Positions 34,957 to 44,906 of a stretch of DNA of 64,000 nt are shown piece by piece; the first letter of the stretch is position 1; the number at the start of each line of letters is the position of its first letter. The DNA lies in the NCBI RefSeq assembly GCF_000186265.1, contig NC_014934.1, forward strand, positions 1,736,001 through 1,800,000. The letters are read 5' to 3'. This stretch comes from Cellulophaga algicola DSM 14237 (GTDB taxonomy: Bacteria > Bacteroidota > Bacteroidia > Flavobacteriales > Flavobacteriaceae). The position numbers and the translations under genes were made by a program. The notes beneath the pieces are model-generated. The model made no database searches. It was not told the DNA's origin and saw only the letters and a program-made list of their open reading frames with translations.

Positions 34957-36423
34957 TTATTTTTTATTGGAGATTATTTGTCTGATTTTTTCATTTTCAA
35001 GCTTATAAACTAATCCAAGAAAAATAAGCAATAGAATAATTCCAATAATTAGATTGCGGTCAAAGATATAAAATGATATGATAGACAAAAGAATAGACAG
35101 TCCAAGATAAAATCCAATTTTACGCATATTATACGGAATTGGATAGTGTTTTTTTCCAATCCAATATGACAATACCATCATGGTACCATATGCCATTACG
35201 GTTGCAATTGCCGATGCCATGTATCCCCAATACGGAATAGCAATGAAGTTTATGAGTAGGGTGATGATAGCACCTATTACGGATATAAAAGCACCATAGC
35301 GTGTTTTGTCTGTGACTTTATACCAAACCGATAAATTGTGATAAATACCTAAAAAGAAACTCGCTAAAATTAATAAAGGCACAACGGGCATAGCTTCCCA
35401 GTAGGCCTCATTTTGCACGATGAGTTCTTTCAATACGTCTGCAAATACGATTACGCCAAGTAGTATTATACTTCCTAAGATCACAAAATAATTGGTGATT
35501 TGAGCATATGCTTTTTGTGGATTTTCAGAATTTGAATGACTAAAGAAGAAGGGTTCTATTCCTAATCTAAAACCTGTAGCAAACAAGGTCATGAATACGG
35601 CTAATTTATAACATGCAGAATACTTGCCGACTTCTGATTTGGCTATGTTTTCTGGCAGTAATTTTTCTAATAAAATACGATCAAAAACTTCATTAACGGT
35701 GAATGCAATTCCGGCAATTAGTATGGGCCAGGCATATTTCATCATTTTTTGCCAAAGTACTTTATCAAAAATATAGTTGTTTTTAAAGTAGAGCTCTAAC
35801 ATTACCACTAGCGTAAAGGCACTAGCAATTAAGTTTGATATGAAAATGTACGAAATCTGATAGTCTGGTTTATACATCCATGCAATAGTACTAGACGGAT
35901 TCTGTTCTACGATTTCTGGAAGGTAGATGAGAAAGAAAACATTCAGCCCTAAATTCATAGCAACATTCACAATTTTTATGAGGGCGTAGCGCATCGATTT
36001 TTCTGTGGCGCGTAACCATGAAAAAGGGATGATTACCAAAGCATCTAATGCTAAAATGTAAATGGCATATTTGATGTAGGTTACATCAATAGTACTCCAA
36101 ACGGCTAAATAGTTTTTTAGAATAAAAGCAACTACAAAAAAGAGGGTGGTAGACGCAAGAATTGAAATCAGTGAGGTGGAAATCACTTTATTTTTATCTT
36201 CAGCCTTGTAGAAAAATCGAAAAAAAGAGGTTTCCATTCCGTAAGCCAGAAATACATTGAAAATTGCGATATAAGAAAAAATAATAGCTATTTCGCCATA
36301 TAATGCAGTGTCGGGCATCACGGCGGTATATATGGGAACCAAGATAAACGAAAGCATTCTGGGTAGCACTGTTGCTAGTCCGTATACAAAGGTCTGTTTA
36401 AAAAGTTTTTTAAATGGATTCAA
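34957..36423 (-). CDS. polysaccharide flippase (Wzx/MATE-like, oligosaccharide flippase family)
   Basis: A 488-residue integral membrane protein with about 12-14 hydrophobic helices. It has the N-terminal KKLFKQTFVYGLATVLPRM typical of Bacteroidota Wzx-like exporters, and the internal WYKVTDKTRYGAFISVIGA. It probably flips lipid-linked glycan repeat units across the inner membrane. No glycosyltransferase cluster surrounds it, so the substrate is unknown. Confidence 0.85.
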   Translation of the reverse strand: MNPFKKLFKQTFVYGLATVLPRMLSFILVPIYTAVMPDTALYGEIAIIFSYIAIFNVFLAYGMETSFFRFFYKAEDKNKVISTSLISILASTTLFFVVAFILKNYLAVWSTIDVTYIKYAIYILALDALVIIPFSWLRATEKSMRYALIKIVNVAMNLGLNVFFLIYLPEIVEQNPSSTIAWMYKPDYQISYIFISNLIASAFTLVVMLELYFKNNYIFDKVLWQKMMKYAWPILIAGIAFTVNEVFDRILLEKLLPENIAKSEVGKYSACYKLAVFMTLFATGFRLGIEPFFFSHSNSENPQKAYAQITNYFVILGSIILLGVIVFADVLKELIVQNEAYWEAMPVVPLLILASFFLGIYHNLSVWYKVTDKTRYGAFISVIGAIITLLINFIAIPYWGYMASAIATVMAYGTMMVLSYWIGKKHYPIPYNMRKIGFYLGLSILLSIISFYIFDRNLIIGIILLLIFLGLVYKLENEKIRQIISNKK

Positions 36424-36473
36424 CCGTTGAAAATTAGGCGTTAAAAGTAGGTATTTTAACGTTCTCTACAAAG

Positions 36474-36992
36474 TTAGTTCCTTGGTTTGCTTGAATATAT
36501 TAAAGGCTTCTTTTCTTTAATTCCAGAAATCTTGGTGTATTTAACTTTTTTTCCATCTTCTTCGATATAAGAAAGCACGGCTTCATCATCTTTTAATTCG
36601 TATGGAAAATTAATTGCTGCTTCTTTTTTTGGACTAGGTGGTTGGTTTCCAACTTCTTTTCTTGGGTCAAGATGCATAATAATATCTGGCATGGGTGTTT
36701 TTTCCGTCTTTATTTTAGCTATTATAAAACGCTGACCTTCAATAATTGCTTTTTTTACAGTCGTAATTTTATTCCTGAAATATAGTTGTTGAAAGGATAT
36801 ATTCTCATCCATTATTTGTGTTATTGGTAAAATCACTTCTAATCCAGTGCCACTTTCTTCTTTACCACCAATCCATTTTTGACTCGTTGGTCCTTCAATA
36901 ATAAATGGAGGCTCTGGTTGCATTTTTTTTTGTGAAGCACAACTACTAAGTCCAAGTAATGCAATGAAATAGAGGTATACTAAGTTTTTCAT
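36474..36992 (-). CDS. hypothetical lipoprotein
   Basis: A 172-residue protein with lipobox LGLSSCASQKK (Cys18). The mature protein is Pro/Lys-rich (QPEPPFIIEGPTSQKWIGGK) with a beta-rich centre and a basic C-terminus. I know no family for it. It lies 50 bases upstream of the flippase gene in the same direction. Confidence 0.65.
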   Translation of the reverse strand: MKNLVYLYFIALLGLSSCASQKKMQPEPPFIIEGPTSQKWIGGKEESGTGLEVILPITQIMDENISFQQLYFRNKITTVKKAIIEGQRFIIAKIKTEKTPMPDIIMHLDPRKEVGNQPPSPKKEAAINFPYELKDDEAVLSYIEEDGKKVKYTKISGIKEKKPLIYSSKPRN

Positions 36993-37089
36993 TTGTAACA
37001 GTTTAAATTATCTTACTACACGAATATATTCAAAAGTGATGCCAATTAAACAAGGAACTTAAATTTTCATTATTAATTTCTACTAAGTA

Positions 37090-37644
37090 TTAGCGTTTCA
37101 ATTCCTTAATGACATCGAGTTCATTAGTTATCTTCTTATATATAAATGTGCTTAATGCAATGATTATAATAGGAAATGAAATAATAATATAAAGAAAAAA
37201 TCCAGAAGATAAATTTTCTTTAAAAGAAGGTAACAAGAGTACAAAACCTAAGATGTATATTAGGAGCAATACCGGAGTCCATATAAAATGTATTTTTTTA
37301 CGCTGCTGATAATACATGGCCACCTTATTCTTGTAAAGACTAGCCGTTGTATCAATTTCTAAAATGCTTAGTTTTTTTGTGCTTATCACCTCTATTACTA
37401 TTCTTACGACTAATGCAGTGATCATTAAAACTAGTCCAAATGCTGTGATGCTGTGATTGTATGCTGCTATATACATAAAGAATGTGATAAGGATAACTAT
37501 AGTAACCGCTAATACTGCATTCGTTATTTTTTGTTTTTTCTTAATGGAATTCACTTTTTTTATGATGGCTTTATACCCATCCTTTGGGGTAGCTTTTTTT
37601 TCTTGTTGTGCCCATTGTGCTTTTAATTCTTCAAATGATGTCAT
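37090..37644 (-). CDS. membrane protein coupled to an ECF sigma factor
   Basis: A 184-residue protein from the ATG of MTSFEELKAQWAQQ; an ATG four codons upstream is possible. A charged ~40-residue cytoplasmic N-terminus is followed by four membrane helices (about 45-64, 68-88, 120-140 and 145-165). The start overlaps the end of the sigma gene by 4 bases. That makes an anti-sigma or sigma-modulating role plausible, but no known anti-sigma domain is seen. Confidence 0.7.
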   Translation of the reverse strand: MTSFEELKAQWAQQEKKATPKDGYKAIIKKVNSIKKKQKITNAVLAVTIVILITFFMYIAAYNHSITAFGLVLMITALVVRIVIEVISTKKLSILEIDTTASLYKNKVAMYYQQRKKIHFIWTPVLLLIYILGFVLLLPSFKENLSSGFFLYIIISFPIIIIALSTFIYKKITNELDVIKELKR

Positions 37645-38132
37645 TGTCGTACACATTTAGTTAATTCATTTTTGATTCTGTGAATTCGGATACGGATTGC
37701 TTCGTGACTTATGCCCATGATGTTTGCAATTTCCTTTTGTGGGATTCCTTCCAATTCTAGTAATATGATGCTCTTATTGTCTTTGGTGAGTAGGTCTATG
37801 CACCGATAGAGTGCTTTAAAGTTTTTCTCGGTGCTTTGCGATTCGTTTTCTGGGTTTGTTATTTCAACTGTGCGCATCACTTTTGAAAACGGGATACTTC
37901 TTTTTTTTCTCAAACTTATAAGGCACGTATTTACCGTTATTCTATAGATCCATGTAGAAATTGTAGCCTCCTTCCTAAAGGAGGGAAGGTGTTCCCAAAC
38001 TTTTATAAATACTTCTTGAGCATAATCACTAGCGGTCATATGATCGCCTGAGGCATAACCAAGGCACATTCTATATACTCTAGGGTGGTTTTCTTGGTAA
38101 ATAGCTTTAAAATGGGCTTCTAAATGCTTCAT
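37641..38132 (-). CDS. ECF-type RNA polymerase sigma factor
   Basis: A 163-residue sigma-70 family protein. Region 2 includes MTASDYAQEVFIKVWEHLPS, FRKEATISTWIYRITVNTC and SLRKKRS. Region 4 includes SIILLELEGIPQKEIANIMG and SHEAIRIRIHRIKNEL. It is separated by 6 bases from the alpha/beta hydrolase gene upstream and overlaps the membrane protein gene downstream by 4 bases. Confidence 0.9.
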   Translation of the reverse strand: MKHLEAHFKAIYQENHPRVYRMCLGYASGDHMTASDYAQEVFIKVWEHLPSFRKEATISTWIYRITVNTCLISLRKKRSIPFSKVMRTVEITNPENESQSTEKNFKALYRCIDLLTKDNKSIILLELEGIPQKEIANIMGISHEAIRIRIHRIKNELTKCVRQ

Positions 38133-38138
38133 ATGTGA

Positions 38139-38972
38139 TTATAATGCCAATCTTATTTCTCTTACTAACCATTTAGGTTGGTCAAACATAATAAAATGGG
38201 CTGACTTACCTGCGAATTTTAGGGTATAGTCCTCTAGGTTTTTATACTGCTCTTGATATGTTTTTCTTGCCGTTTCTTCGCCATAGGGTTGTGTAGCTGC
38301 TAAAATAGTTATAGGAGTTTTTATTGTGGTAACAGCATCTCTTAAGTCTAGCTTTAATAAATCCGTGTAGCCATTCACATAAGTATTTCTGTCTGCTTGC
38401 AACATCCAATCTACAATTTGCTGTATTTTATCTGCATTTACTGTCATTCCTTGAGCCATTTGTAAAGCCATTGCAGAAAATTCTTGACTGTTCATTTTCA
38501 ATAGTTGAGCGTTATATGGATTGTCGTAGCTAATAAATTCACTTTTAAAGTTGGGCATCATTAACGCTCCTGTAGATGTCAAGGCGTCGATTAAAATTAT
38601 GTTTGAAAACTGTTCTTTTTCTGTAGCCATCCAAAGTGCTAAGCTGCCACCAAGACTATGGCCAATTGCTGTGGGTTTTTTTAATTTATTAGCTATAATA
38701 TATTCAGATACGCCATTTTTTATTTCTGCTAACCATGGAGTTTCTATAGCTGGTACATCTCCAAATCCTGCGAAGGTAAACACGTGGCATTCGTAATTTT
38801 TAGATAAGTCTTGAACTACATCGTTCCAAACCGCTCCTGTACAAGTAAAGCCTGGAAACAACAAGATTGGATTTCCTTTTCCAACTACGTTTACTTTAAA
38901 TGGATATTCTTGCGCCTTTAGCGTTAGACTTATATTCAGAGCTAAAAGGGCAACTAGTAATTTTAAATTCAT
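38139..38972 (-). CDS. exported alpha/beta hydrolase
   Basis: A 277-residue protein with signal peptide (residues 1-20, ALNISLTLKAQ). The alpha/beta hydrolase fold has an oxyanion HG-like ILLFPGFTCTG, nucleophile elbow GHSLGG (Ser near 106) and the closing histidine in GKSAHFIMFD. It is probably a periplasmic esterase or peptidase-like hydrolase; the substrate is unknown. First gene of the unit with the ECF sigma pair. Confidence 0.82.
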   Translation of the reverse strand: MNLKLLVALLALNISLTLKAQEYPFKVNVVGKGNPILLFPGFTCTGAVWNDVVQDLSKNYECHVFTFAGFGDVPAIETPWLAEIKNGVSEYIIANKLKKPTAIGHSLGGSLALWMATEKEQFSNIILIDALTSTGALMMPNFKSEFISYDNPYNAQLLKMNSQEFSAMALQMAQGMTVNADKIQQIVDWMLQADRNTYVNGYTDLLKLDLRDAVTTIKTPITILAATQPYGEETARKTYQEQYKNLEDYTLKFAGKSAHFIMFDQPKWLVREIRLAL

Positions 38973-39053
38973 CTTGAGAGTTTTAGTTATTTACCCTTTA
39001 GATTCATTTGTTTAAAAATGTTACATCACTTTTTAATATTTATTTTTGCACAT

Positions 39054-39082
39054 AAAAAAACCCCGCTAAAAGCGAGGTTTTC
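39054..39082 (-). terminator. probable terminator of the ATP synthase operon
   Basis: AAACCCCGCT and AGCGAGGTTT form a 10-bp stem with one mismatch, and a U-tract on the minus strand comes from the A7 run at 39054-39060. It lies beyond the 53-bp repeat array, so the array would be within the transcript's 3' untranslated region. Confidence 0.7.
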
Positions 39083-39123
39083 TATACGTGTTTGTTCGTT
39101 GTAATAGACGATTTTGTAATGTT

Positions 39124-39653
39124 GTCTAATTTGCTAAAGCTTCCGCATTATTTAAATTTGACTTCACTGTCATTCCGTCTAATTTGCTAAAGCTTCCGCA
39201 TTATTTAAATTTGACTTCACTATCGTTCCGTCTAATTTGCTAAAGCTTCTGCATTATTTAAATTTGACTTCACTATCGTTCCGTCTAATTTGCTAAAGCT
39301 TCTGCATTATTTAAATTTGACTTCACTATCGTTCCGTCTAATTTGCTAAAGCTTCCGCATTATTTAAATTTGACTTCACTAGCGTTCGGTCTAATTTGCT
39401 AAAGCTTCTGCATTATTTAAATTTGACTTCACTAGCGTTCGGTCTAATTTGCTAAAGCTTCTGCATTATTTAAATTTGACTTCACTGGCGTTCCATCTAA
39501 TTTGCTAAAGCTTCTGCATTATTTAAATTTGACTTCACTAGCGTTCGGTCTAATTTGCTAAAGCTTCCGCATTATTTAAATTTGACTTCACTGGCGTTCC
39601 GTCTAATTTGCTAAAGCTTCCGCATTATTTAAATTTGACTTCACTGGCGTTCC
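39124..39653. repeat. ten tandem 53-bp repeats derived from the 3' end of atpG
   Basis: Units start at 39124, 39177, 39230, 39283, 39336, 39389, 39442, 39495, 39548 and 39601. Each is exactly 53 bases with no spacer. A partial eleventh (39654-39674) is the end of atpG itself. On the minus strand each unit holds codons for EALAN and the TAG stop, followed by 3' flank. Units differ at only a few positions: C/T at position 21, position 1 in unit 8, and several positions between 46 and 53. It is a minisatellite, not CRISPR. Confidence 0.97.
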
Positions 39654-39655
39654 GT

Positions 39656-40516
39656 CTAATTTGCTAAAGCTTCTGCTCCACCAACAATTTCTAAAATTTC
39701 GTTGGTAATTGCGGCTTGTCTTGCTTTGTTGTACGTAAGTTTTAACTGATCTCTCATTTCTGTAGCGTTATCAGTTGCTTTATGCATTGCAGTCATACGC
39801 GCACCATGCTCACTTGCGAAAGAATCTCTAATACTTTTGTATAATTGTGTCTTTAATGATTTTGGAATCAATTGTTCTACAATTTCAAATTTTGATGGCT
39901 CGTAAATATAATCTGCATTAGAAACTTCCGCTCCAGACACAGGAACAATTGGTAAAAATTGTTCTGTCATTATTATTTGAGTAGCAGCGTTTTTGAATTT
40001 ATTATAAACGATTTCTATTTTATCGTAGGAACCATTCGTAAATAAAGCCATTAATTCTTCAGCAATTGCAGCTACATTATCAAAAGTTAAATCATCATAG
40101 ATTTCACTATGATTTTCAATAACAGTAAATTTCTTTTTAAGAATGTCGTTTGCTTTCTTCCCAATAGCCATAAACTCTACCTGTTTACCAGCATAGGTTT
40201 GGTTGGCTAAAAGTGTACTTTGTTTGATAATGTTCGTGTTAAAAGCACCACATAAACCTCTGTTTGAAGTTATCGCTACTACTAAAACTTTATTTACCTC
40301 ACGGTTTTCTGCATAGACACTACCAGCATCACCTTCAAGACTTGCACTTAAACTCTGTAAAAGTTCAGTAAGCTTATCTGAATAAGGACGCATTGCAGTA
40401 ATAGCATCTTGTGCTTTTTTCAGTTTTGCAGCAGATACCATTTTCATGGCACTGGTAATCTGCATCGTTGAAGAAACTGATGCTATCCTATTACGTATTT
40501 CTTTTAAATTTGCCAT
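39656..40516 (-). CDS. atpG: ATP synthase gamma subunit
   Basis: A 286-residue central stalk subunit of F1. The N-terminal coiled coil NLKEIRNRIASVSSTMQITS with AMKMVSAAKLKKA, the Rossmann-like middle (VAITSNRGLCGAFN), and the C-terminal TEMRDQLKLTYNKARQAAIT with NEILEIVGGAEALAN are all present. The start at MANLKEIR is preferred over an ATG eight codons upstream. Last gene of the operon; its final codons and 3' flank are the source of the ten 53-bp repeats that follow. Confidence 0.97.
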   Translation of the reverse strand: MANLKEIRNRIASVSSTMQITSAMKMVSAAKLKKAQDAITAMRPYSDKLTELLQSLSASLEGDAGSVYAENREVNKVLVVAITSNRGLCGAFNTNIIKQSTLLANQTYAGKQVEFMAIGKKANDILKKKFTVIENHSEIYDDLTFDNVAAIAEELMALFTNGSYDKIEIVYNKFKNAATQIIMTEQFLPIVPVSGAEVSNADYIYEPSKFEIVEQLIPKSLKTQLYKSIRDSFASEHGARMTAMHKATDNATEMRDQLKLTYNKARQAAITNEILEIVGGAEALAN

Positions 40517-40521
40517 ATTTT

Positions 40522-40549
40522 CCTCTCCTAACCTCTCCAAAGGAGAGGG
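40522..40549. repeat. short intercistronic hairpin between atpA and atpG
   Basis: CCTCTCC (40532-40538) pairs with GGAGAGG (40542-40548) around AAA, preceded by a further CCTCTCC copy. It is G/C-rich against an A/T-rich background and resembles the dispersed repeat at 4228-4315. It may influence the ratio of alpha to gamma expression (inference). Confidence 0.5.
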
Positions 40550-40615
40550 ATTGATTCGTTAAAATATTTATTATCCGACTTTAAAGCTTCCCCGTAGAGA
40601 ACATTTAAAAGGGAA

Positions 40616-42196
40616 TTATTTTATGTATTTCGCTGATAAATCTTTACAAACAGAAGTTAATACATCAATAACCTCATCCGTTAATTTACCGGCTTTCAAA
40701 GAATCTAAAGTATCTCTATGTTTTGCATTTAAGAATTCGATATAATCACGCTCAAACTCTTTAATTTTATTCACAGGAACAGTTCTTAACAGGTTTTTAG
40801 AACCTGCATAGATAATTGCTACTTGATCTTCTACGGTATAAGGATCGTTTTGTGCTTGTTTTAATATTTCAACGTTACGACGTCCTTTCTCAATCACATT
40901 TAAAGTGGCAGCATCTAAATCTGAACCAAACTTAGCAAATGCTTCCAATTCACGGAATTGTGCTTGATCTAATTTTAAAGTACCCGCTACTTTTTTCATT
41001 GATTTAATCTGTGCATTACCACCAACACGAGATACAGAAATACCTACGTTAATTGCTGGACGTACCCCTTGGTTAAATAAATCTTGCTCTAAGAATATCT
41101 GACCATCTGTAATAGAAATTACGTTGGTTGGGATATACGCAGAAACATCACCTGCTTGTGTTTCAATGATTGGTAATGCCGTTAAGGAACCACCACCTTT
41201 TACAATTGGTTTTAATGCATCAGGTAAATCGTTCATGTCTTTTGCAATAGCATCGTTAGCGATGATTTTTGCAGAACGCTCTAATAAACGAGAGTGAAGG
41301 TAGAAAACATCACCTGGATACGCTTCACGTCCCGGTGGTCTTCTTAATAAAAGAGAAATTTCTCTATAAGCAACCGCTTGTTTAGATAAATCATCATAGA
41401 TAATTAAAGCTGGTCTACCGGTATCTCTAAAATACTCACCAATGGCAGCTCCTGCAAATGGTGCATACACTTGCATAGAAGCAGGATCAGATGCGTTAGC
41501 AGCTACAATAGTCGTATATGCTAAAGCTCCGTTGTCTTCTAATGTTTGTGCAATGTTTGCTACTGTAGATGCTTTTTGCCCTATAGCAACATATATACAA
41601 TATACTGGTTTCCCAGCATCGTAAAATTCTTTTTGATTTAAAATGGCATCAATACAAACAGTAGTTTTACCCGTTTGACGGTCACCAATAACCAACTCAC
41701 GTTGTCCTCTACCTACAGGGATCATAGCATCAATTGCCTTAATACCTGTTTGTAATGGTTCAGTAACTGGTTGACGGTAAATTACACCTGGAGCTTTACG
41801 CTCTAAAGGTAATTTGTATAGTTCACCAGCGATAGCACCTTTACCATCAATTGGTTTCCCTAATGTATTTACAACACGACCAACAATACCTTCACCAACT
41901 TCAATAGAAGCAATAGTCTGAGTTCTTTTAACTACAGTACCTTCTTTGATATCTCTAGAAGGACTTAAAAGAACAACACCAACGTTGTCTTCTTCTAAGT
42001 TAAGAACGATACCTTGCAATCCGCCTTCAAATTCTACTAACTCACCGTATTGTACGTTAGATAATCCGTAAACTCTTGCAATACCATCACCAATTTGTAA
42101 AACTGTACCTACTTCGTCTAAAGAGGCTGTAGCTTCAAATCCTGATAATTGCTGTTTTAATATTGCTGATACTTCAGCGGCTTTTACTCCTGCCAT
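40616..42196 (-). CDS. atpA: ATP synthase alpha subunit
   Basis: A 526-residue F1 alpha subunit. Walker A is GDRQTGKT (about residue 170), with [40 protein letters not shown] and the arginine-finger region [11 protein letters not shown]. The N-terminal [16 protein letters not shown] barrel and the C-terminal helical bundle are complete. It binds but does not turn over nucleotide and supports the catalytic beta subunit, which is not encoded in this operon. Confidence 0.98.
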   Translation of the reverse strand: MAGVKAAEVSAILKQQLSGFEATASLDEVGTVLQIGDGIARVYGLSNVQYGELVEFEGGLQGIVLNLEEDNVGVVLLSPSRDIKEGTVVKRTQTIASIEVGEGIVGRVVNTLGKPIDGKGAIAGELYKLPLERKAPGVIYRQPVTEPLQTGIKAIDAMIPVGRGQRELVIGDRQTGKTTVCIDAILNQKEFYDAGKPVYCIYVAIGQKASTVANIAQTLEDNGALAYTTIVAANASDPASMQVYAPFAGAAIGEYFRDTGRPALIIYDDLSKQAVAYREISLLLRRPPGREAYPGDVFYLHSRLLERSAKIIANDAIAKDMNDLPDALKPIVKGGGSLTALPIIETQAGDVSAYIPTNVISITDGQIFLEQDLFNQGVRPAINVGISVSRVGGNAQIKSMKKVAGTLKLDQAQFRELEAFAKFGSDLDAATLNVIEKGRRNVEILKQAQNDPYTVEDQVAIIYAGSKNLLRTVPVNKIKEFERDYIEFLNAKHRDTLDSLKAGKLTDEVIDVLTSVCKDLSAKYIK

Positions 42197-42252
42197 GTTA
42201 TTAATGATATAAGTTGTAGCGCAAATTTACACCGGCGACTACGTTATTATAA

Positions 42253-42792
42253 TTATAAACTGTTTGTAAATTCTCTTTTTAAATTTCCTAGTTTACTCGC
42301 GATGCTCGCATCGTATTGTAAATCTCCTACTCGTAGTACAAAACCTCCTAGAATTTTTTCATCGATAGTATTTTTTACTACAACTTTTTTTCCAGTCAAT
42401 TCTACCACCTTATCAAGTATCTTTTTTTCTAAGTCAGCTGTTAAAGCGACAGCGGTAGTTACAAATGCAACTCCTTGCCCTTTTAAGTCTTCATTAATAA
42501 TAAGATACTTTAAAGCAACTTCGTTTAGTAATGCAATTCTTTTATTGGTGATTAAAACACCAATAAGGCCTTTAGTAATTTCATTGGCATCTTTAAAAAT
42601 AGCCAATAAAATGTCCTTTTTATCAGAACTTTTTACAACCGGACTGCTCAATGCATCTGATAATTCTTTGCTTTCGCTTATGGTTTCAGCGATAGAACGC
42701 ATATCAGCTTCCATAGCATCCAAGGCTTTGTTTTCTATAGCCTGGTCTAAGGTAGCTTTTGCGTAACGTACTGCTGCTCTAGATTCGCTCAT
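42253..42792 (-). CDS. atpH: ATP synthase delta subunit
   Basis: A 179-residue OSCP/delta subunit that joins the peripheral stalk to F1. The N-terminal helical domain starts SESRAAVRYAKATLDQAIEN. The C-terminal ILGGFVLRVGDLQYDASIAS and KLGNLKREF are typical. It lies 4 bases from atpF and 56 bases before atpA. Confidence 0.95.
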   Translation of the reverse strand: MSESRAAVRYAKATLDQAIENKALDAMEADMRSIAETISESKELSDALSSPVVKSSDKKDILLAIFKDANEITKGLIGVLITNKRIALLNEVALKYLIINEDLKGQGVAFVTTAVALTADLEKKILDKVVELTGKKVVVKNTIDEKILGGFVLRVGDLQYDASIASKLGNLKREFTNSL

Positions 42793-42796
42793 GCTT

Positions 42797-43294
42797 CTAG
42801 TTTAATTTGATGTCACCTAACATGTTCTCAACCAATTGTAGTTGCTTGTCTTTGTTAGCTAGTTGTTCTTTAATCACCTTTTCTGCAATCTCTAAAGATA
42901 AGGAAGCTACTTGATTTTTAATATCTGCAACAGCTGCTTTTTTCTCACTCTGTATTGCTTCTTGAGCATGTGCTAGCATTTTATCGCCTTCTGCCTTTGC
43001 TTGACCTTTAGCATCTGCTAACATTTTATCTTTAATCTCACGCGCTTCTTTGATCATTGATTCTCTTTCAGCACGTGCTTCTTGTAATAAACGCTCACTA
43101 TCAGCAGTGATATTTTGCATTTCTTTTTTTGCGTTTTCCGCTGCAGCAAGTGCATCAGCAATACCAGTTTCTCTTTCGTTTAAAGAATTCAAAATTGGTT
43201 TCCAAGCAAATTTAACCATTAATGCAATTAAGATTAATAAGATAAAAGTTTGCATGAAAAATAAGCCTACCGGAAAATCATTAAAAATATCCAT
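42797..43294 (-). CDS. atpF: ATP synthase subunit b
   Basis: A 165-residue peripheral stalk subunit. One N-terminal membrane helix (LFFMQTFILLILIALMVKFA) is followed by a long coiled coil. RETGIADALAAAENAKKEMQ is the usual start of the stalk. A single b gene suggests a homodimer. Confidence 0.95.
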   Translation of the reverse strand: MDIFNDFPVGLFFMQTFILLILIALMVKFAWKPILNSLNERETGIADALAAAENAKKEMQNITADSERLLQEARAERESMIKEAREIKDKMLADAKGQAKAEGDKMLAHAQEAIQSEKKAAVADIKNQVASLSLEIAEKVIKEQLANKDKQLQLVENMLGDIKLN

Positions 43295-43389
43295 ACGATG
43301 TTATTCTGTGTTTTTATTAGTTTATTTTTTAAAGCACAATAGCAACCAACCGTTACTATTGTGCTTCAATTTGCTTTGATCGGGAATTA

Positions 43390-43599
<210 letters not shown>

Positions 43600-43616
43600 T
43601 TAAAAATAAACTCTCG

Positions 43617-44813
43617 TTAAATAAAATCACCTCTTACATCTTCTACATCTTCAATTTTATGACCGTGACCATCATGCTCGTGAGCATGGTCATGCTCTGC
43701 TACTGCCATACCAATAAATAGGGACGATAACATGGTGAAAATATAGGCTTGTAAAAAGGCAACTAATAATTCTATTACTGTTAAAAATAAGGTTAATAAT
43801 ACAGATATTCCTGTAGCACTAACAGTTCCAAATTGCGCTTTTAATATAATCATTAAAGCGGCAATACCCATTACTACGGAGTGGCCTGCTGTAATGTTAG
43901 CGAATAAACGTACAAATAATGAGAATGGTTTTGTTAACATCCCTAATATTTCGACAGGGATTAATGCAATCTTCATTAATACTGGTACACCTGGCATCCA
44001 GAATATATGTTTCCAGTAATCTTTATTTCCGTTAAATTGAATAATTAAAAAGGTAAATAGTGCTAAACATACTGTTACCGCTATTTGTCCTGTAACGTTA
44101 AAGCCTAATGGTGTTAATCCTAATAAATTCAAAATCCAAATAAAGAAAAATACAGTTAATAAGAAGCCCATAAATTTACGGTAATGCTTCTCACCAATGT
44201 TTGGTCTTGCTATTTCGTCACGAACATAAAGTACTAAAGGTTCTAATACACGAGCAAAACCTGTAGGTATTGGACTCTTTTTATAGCCTTTAGCTAAAGC
44301 TCTAAAACCAAAAATCATTAAAAACCCGGCGAATAACATTCCGAATACACTTTTAGTGATTGAAAAGTCTAGAGGTTTATGTGCGTTTTCTGGGTGATGA
44401 TGTTCATCAAAACTAATTGCTGTTGCATTAGCATCTAATTCATAGATGACACTGTGAAGTTTAGTGAATTTAGAACCACCACGGTTTACGATAACCTGTG
44501 CGTTATCATCATGATGAAAAGCTGAGGACATAAAAGTAACTAATCCATTGCTTGACCATAAGATTACCGGTAGTGGAAAACCTATATGTTTTGTTTCTCC
44601 AGCATCATTAGTATAAGAAAACAAATGAAAATCGTGAGCATCTTTAAGGTGATGCGCAATATAGTTGTCAATACTTTCTTTAGTATTTATCTTACCTTCT
44701 ACGGTCTCTACATGTGCTTCCTTTTCTGGATCAGATACAGAAAACCCTTGTAATGAGAATGTAAGGGTAATTAATAAAGCTGTTCTAGTAATATATTTTG
44801 ATGCTATATTCAT
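43617..44813 (-). CDS. atpB: ATP synthase subunit a with N-terminal extracytoplasmic extension
   Basis: A 398-residue subunit a, about 130 residues longer than E. coli's. The extra N-terminus begins with a signal-like helix (ITRTALLITLTFSLQGFSV) and a ~100-residue His- and Asp-containing periplasmic part, known from Bacteroidota. The core has the essential arginine helix LFVRLFANITAGHSVV. The C-terminus is His-rich (EHDHAHEHDGHGHK) and could bind metal, an unusual feature worth noting. Confidence 0.95.
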   Translation of the reverse strand: MNIASKYITRTALLITLTFSLQGFSVSDPEKEAHVETVEGKINTKESIDNYIAHHLKDAHDFHLFSYTNDAGETKHIGFPLPVILWSSNGLVTFMSSAFHHDDNAQVIVNRGGSKFTKLHSVIYELDANATAISFDEHHHPENAHKPLDFSITKSVFGMLFAGFLMIFGFRALAKGYKKSPIPTGFARVLEPLVLYVRDEIARPNIGEKHYRKFMGFLLTVFFFIWILNLLGLTPLGFNVTGQIAVTVCLALFTFLIIQFNGNKDYWKHIFWMPGVPVLMKIALIPVEILGMLTKPFSLFVRLFANITAGHSVVMGIAALMIILKAQFGTVSATGISVLLTLFLTVIELLVAFLQAYIFTMLSSLFIGMAVAEHDHAHEHDGHGHKIEDVEDVRGDFI

Positions 44814-44906
44814 TATAAATATTTCGAAAATTGACTTCCTAAAATTTTGCGCAAAGGTAGTTATTAAAAATAAAAATCAAATAATTTTAATGTAATAATT
44901 ATTCAA

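Noticed and set aside
39124-39653. CRISPR array
   Set aside because: The 53-bp units are contiguous without variable spacers, each contains the atpG stop, and no cas genes are nearby.
12042-42766. Other long ORFs antisense to real genes (for example 16595-16993, 33515-33811, 42302-42766)
   Set aside because: They overlap strongly supported genes on the other strand and show no domain or start context.
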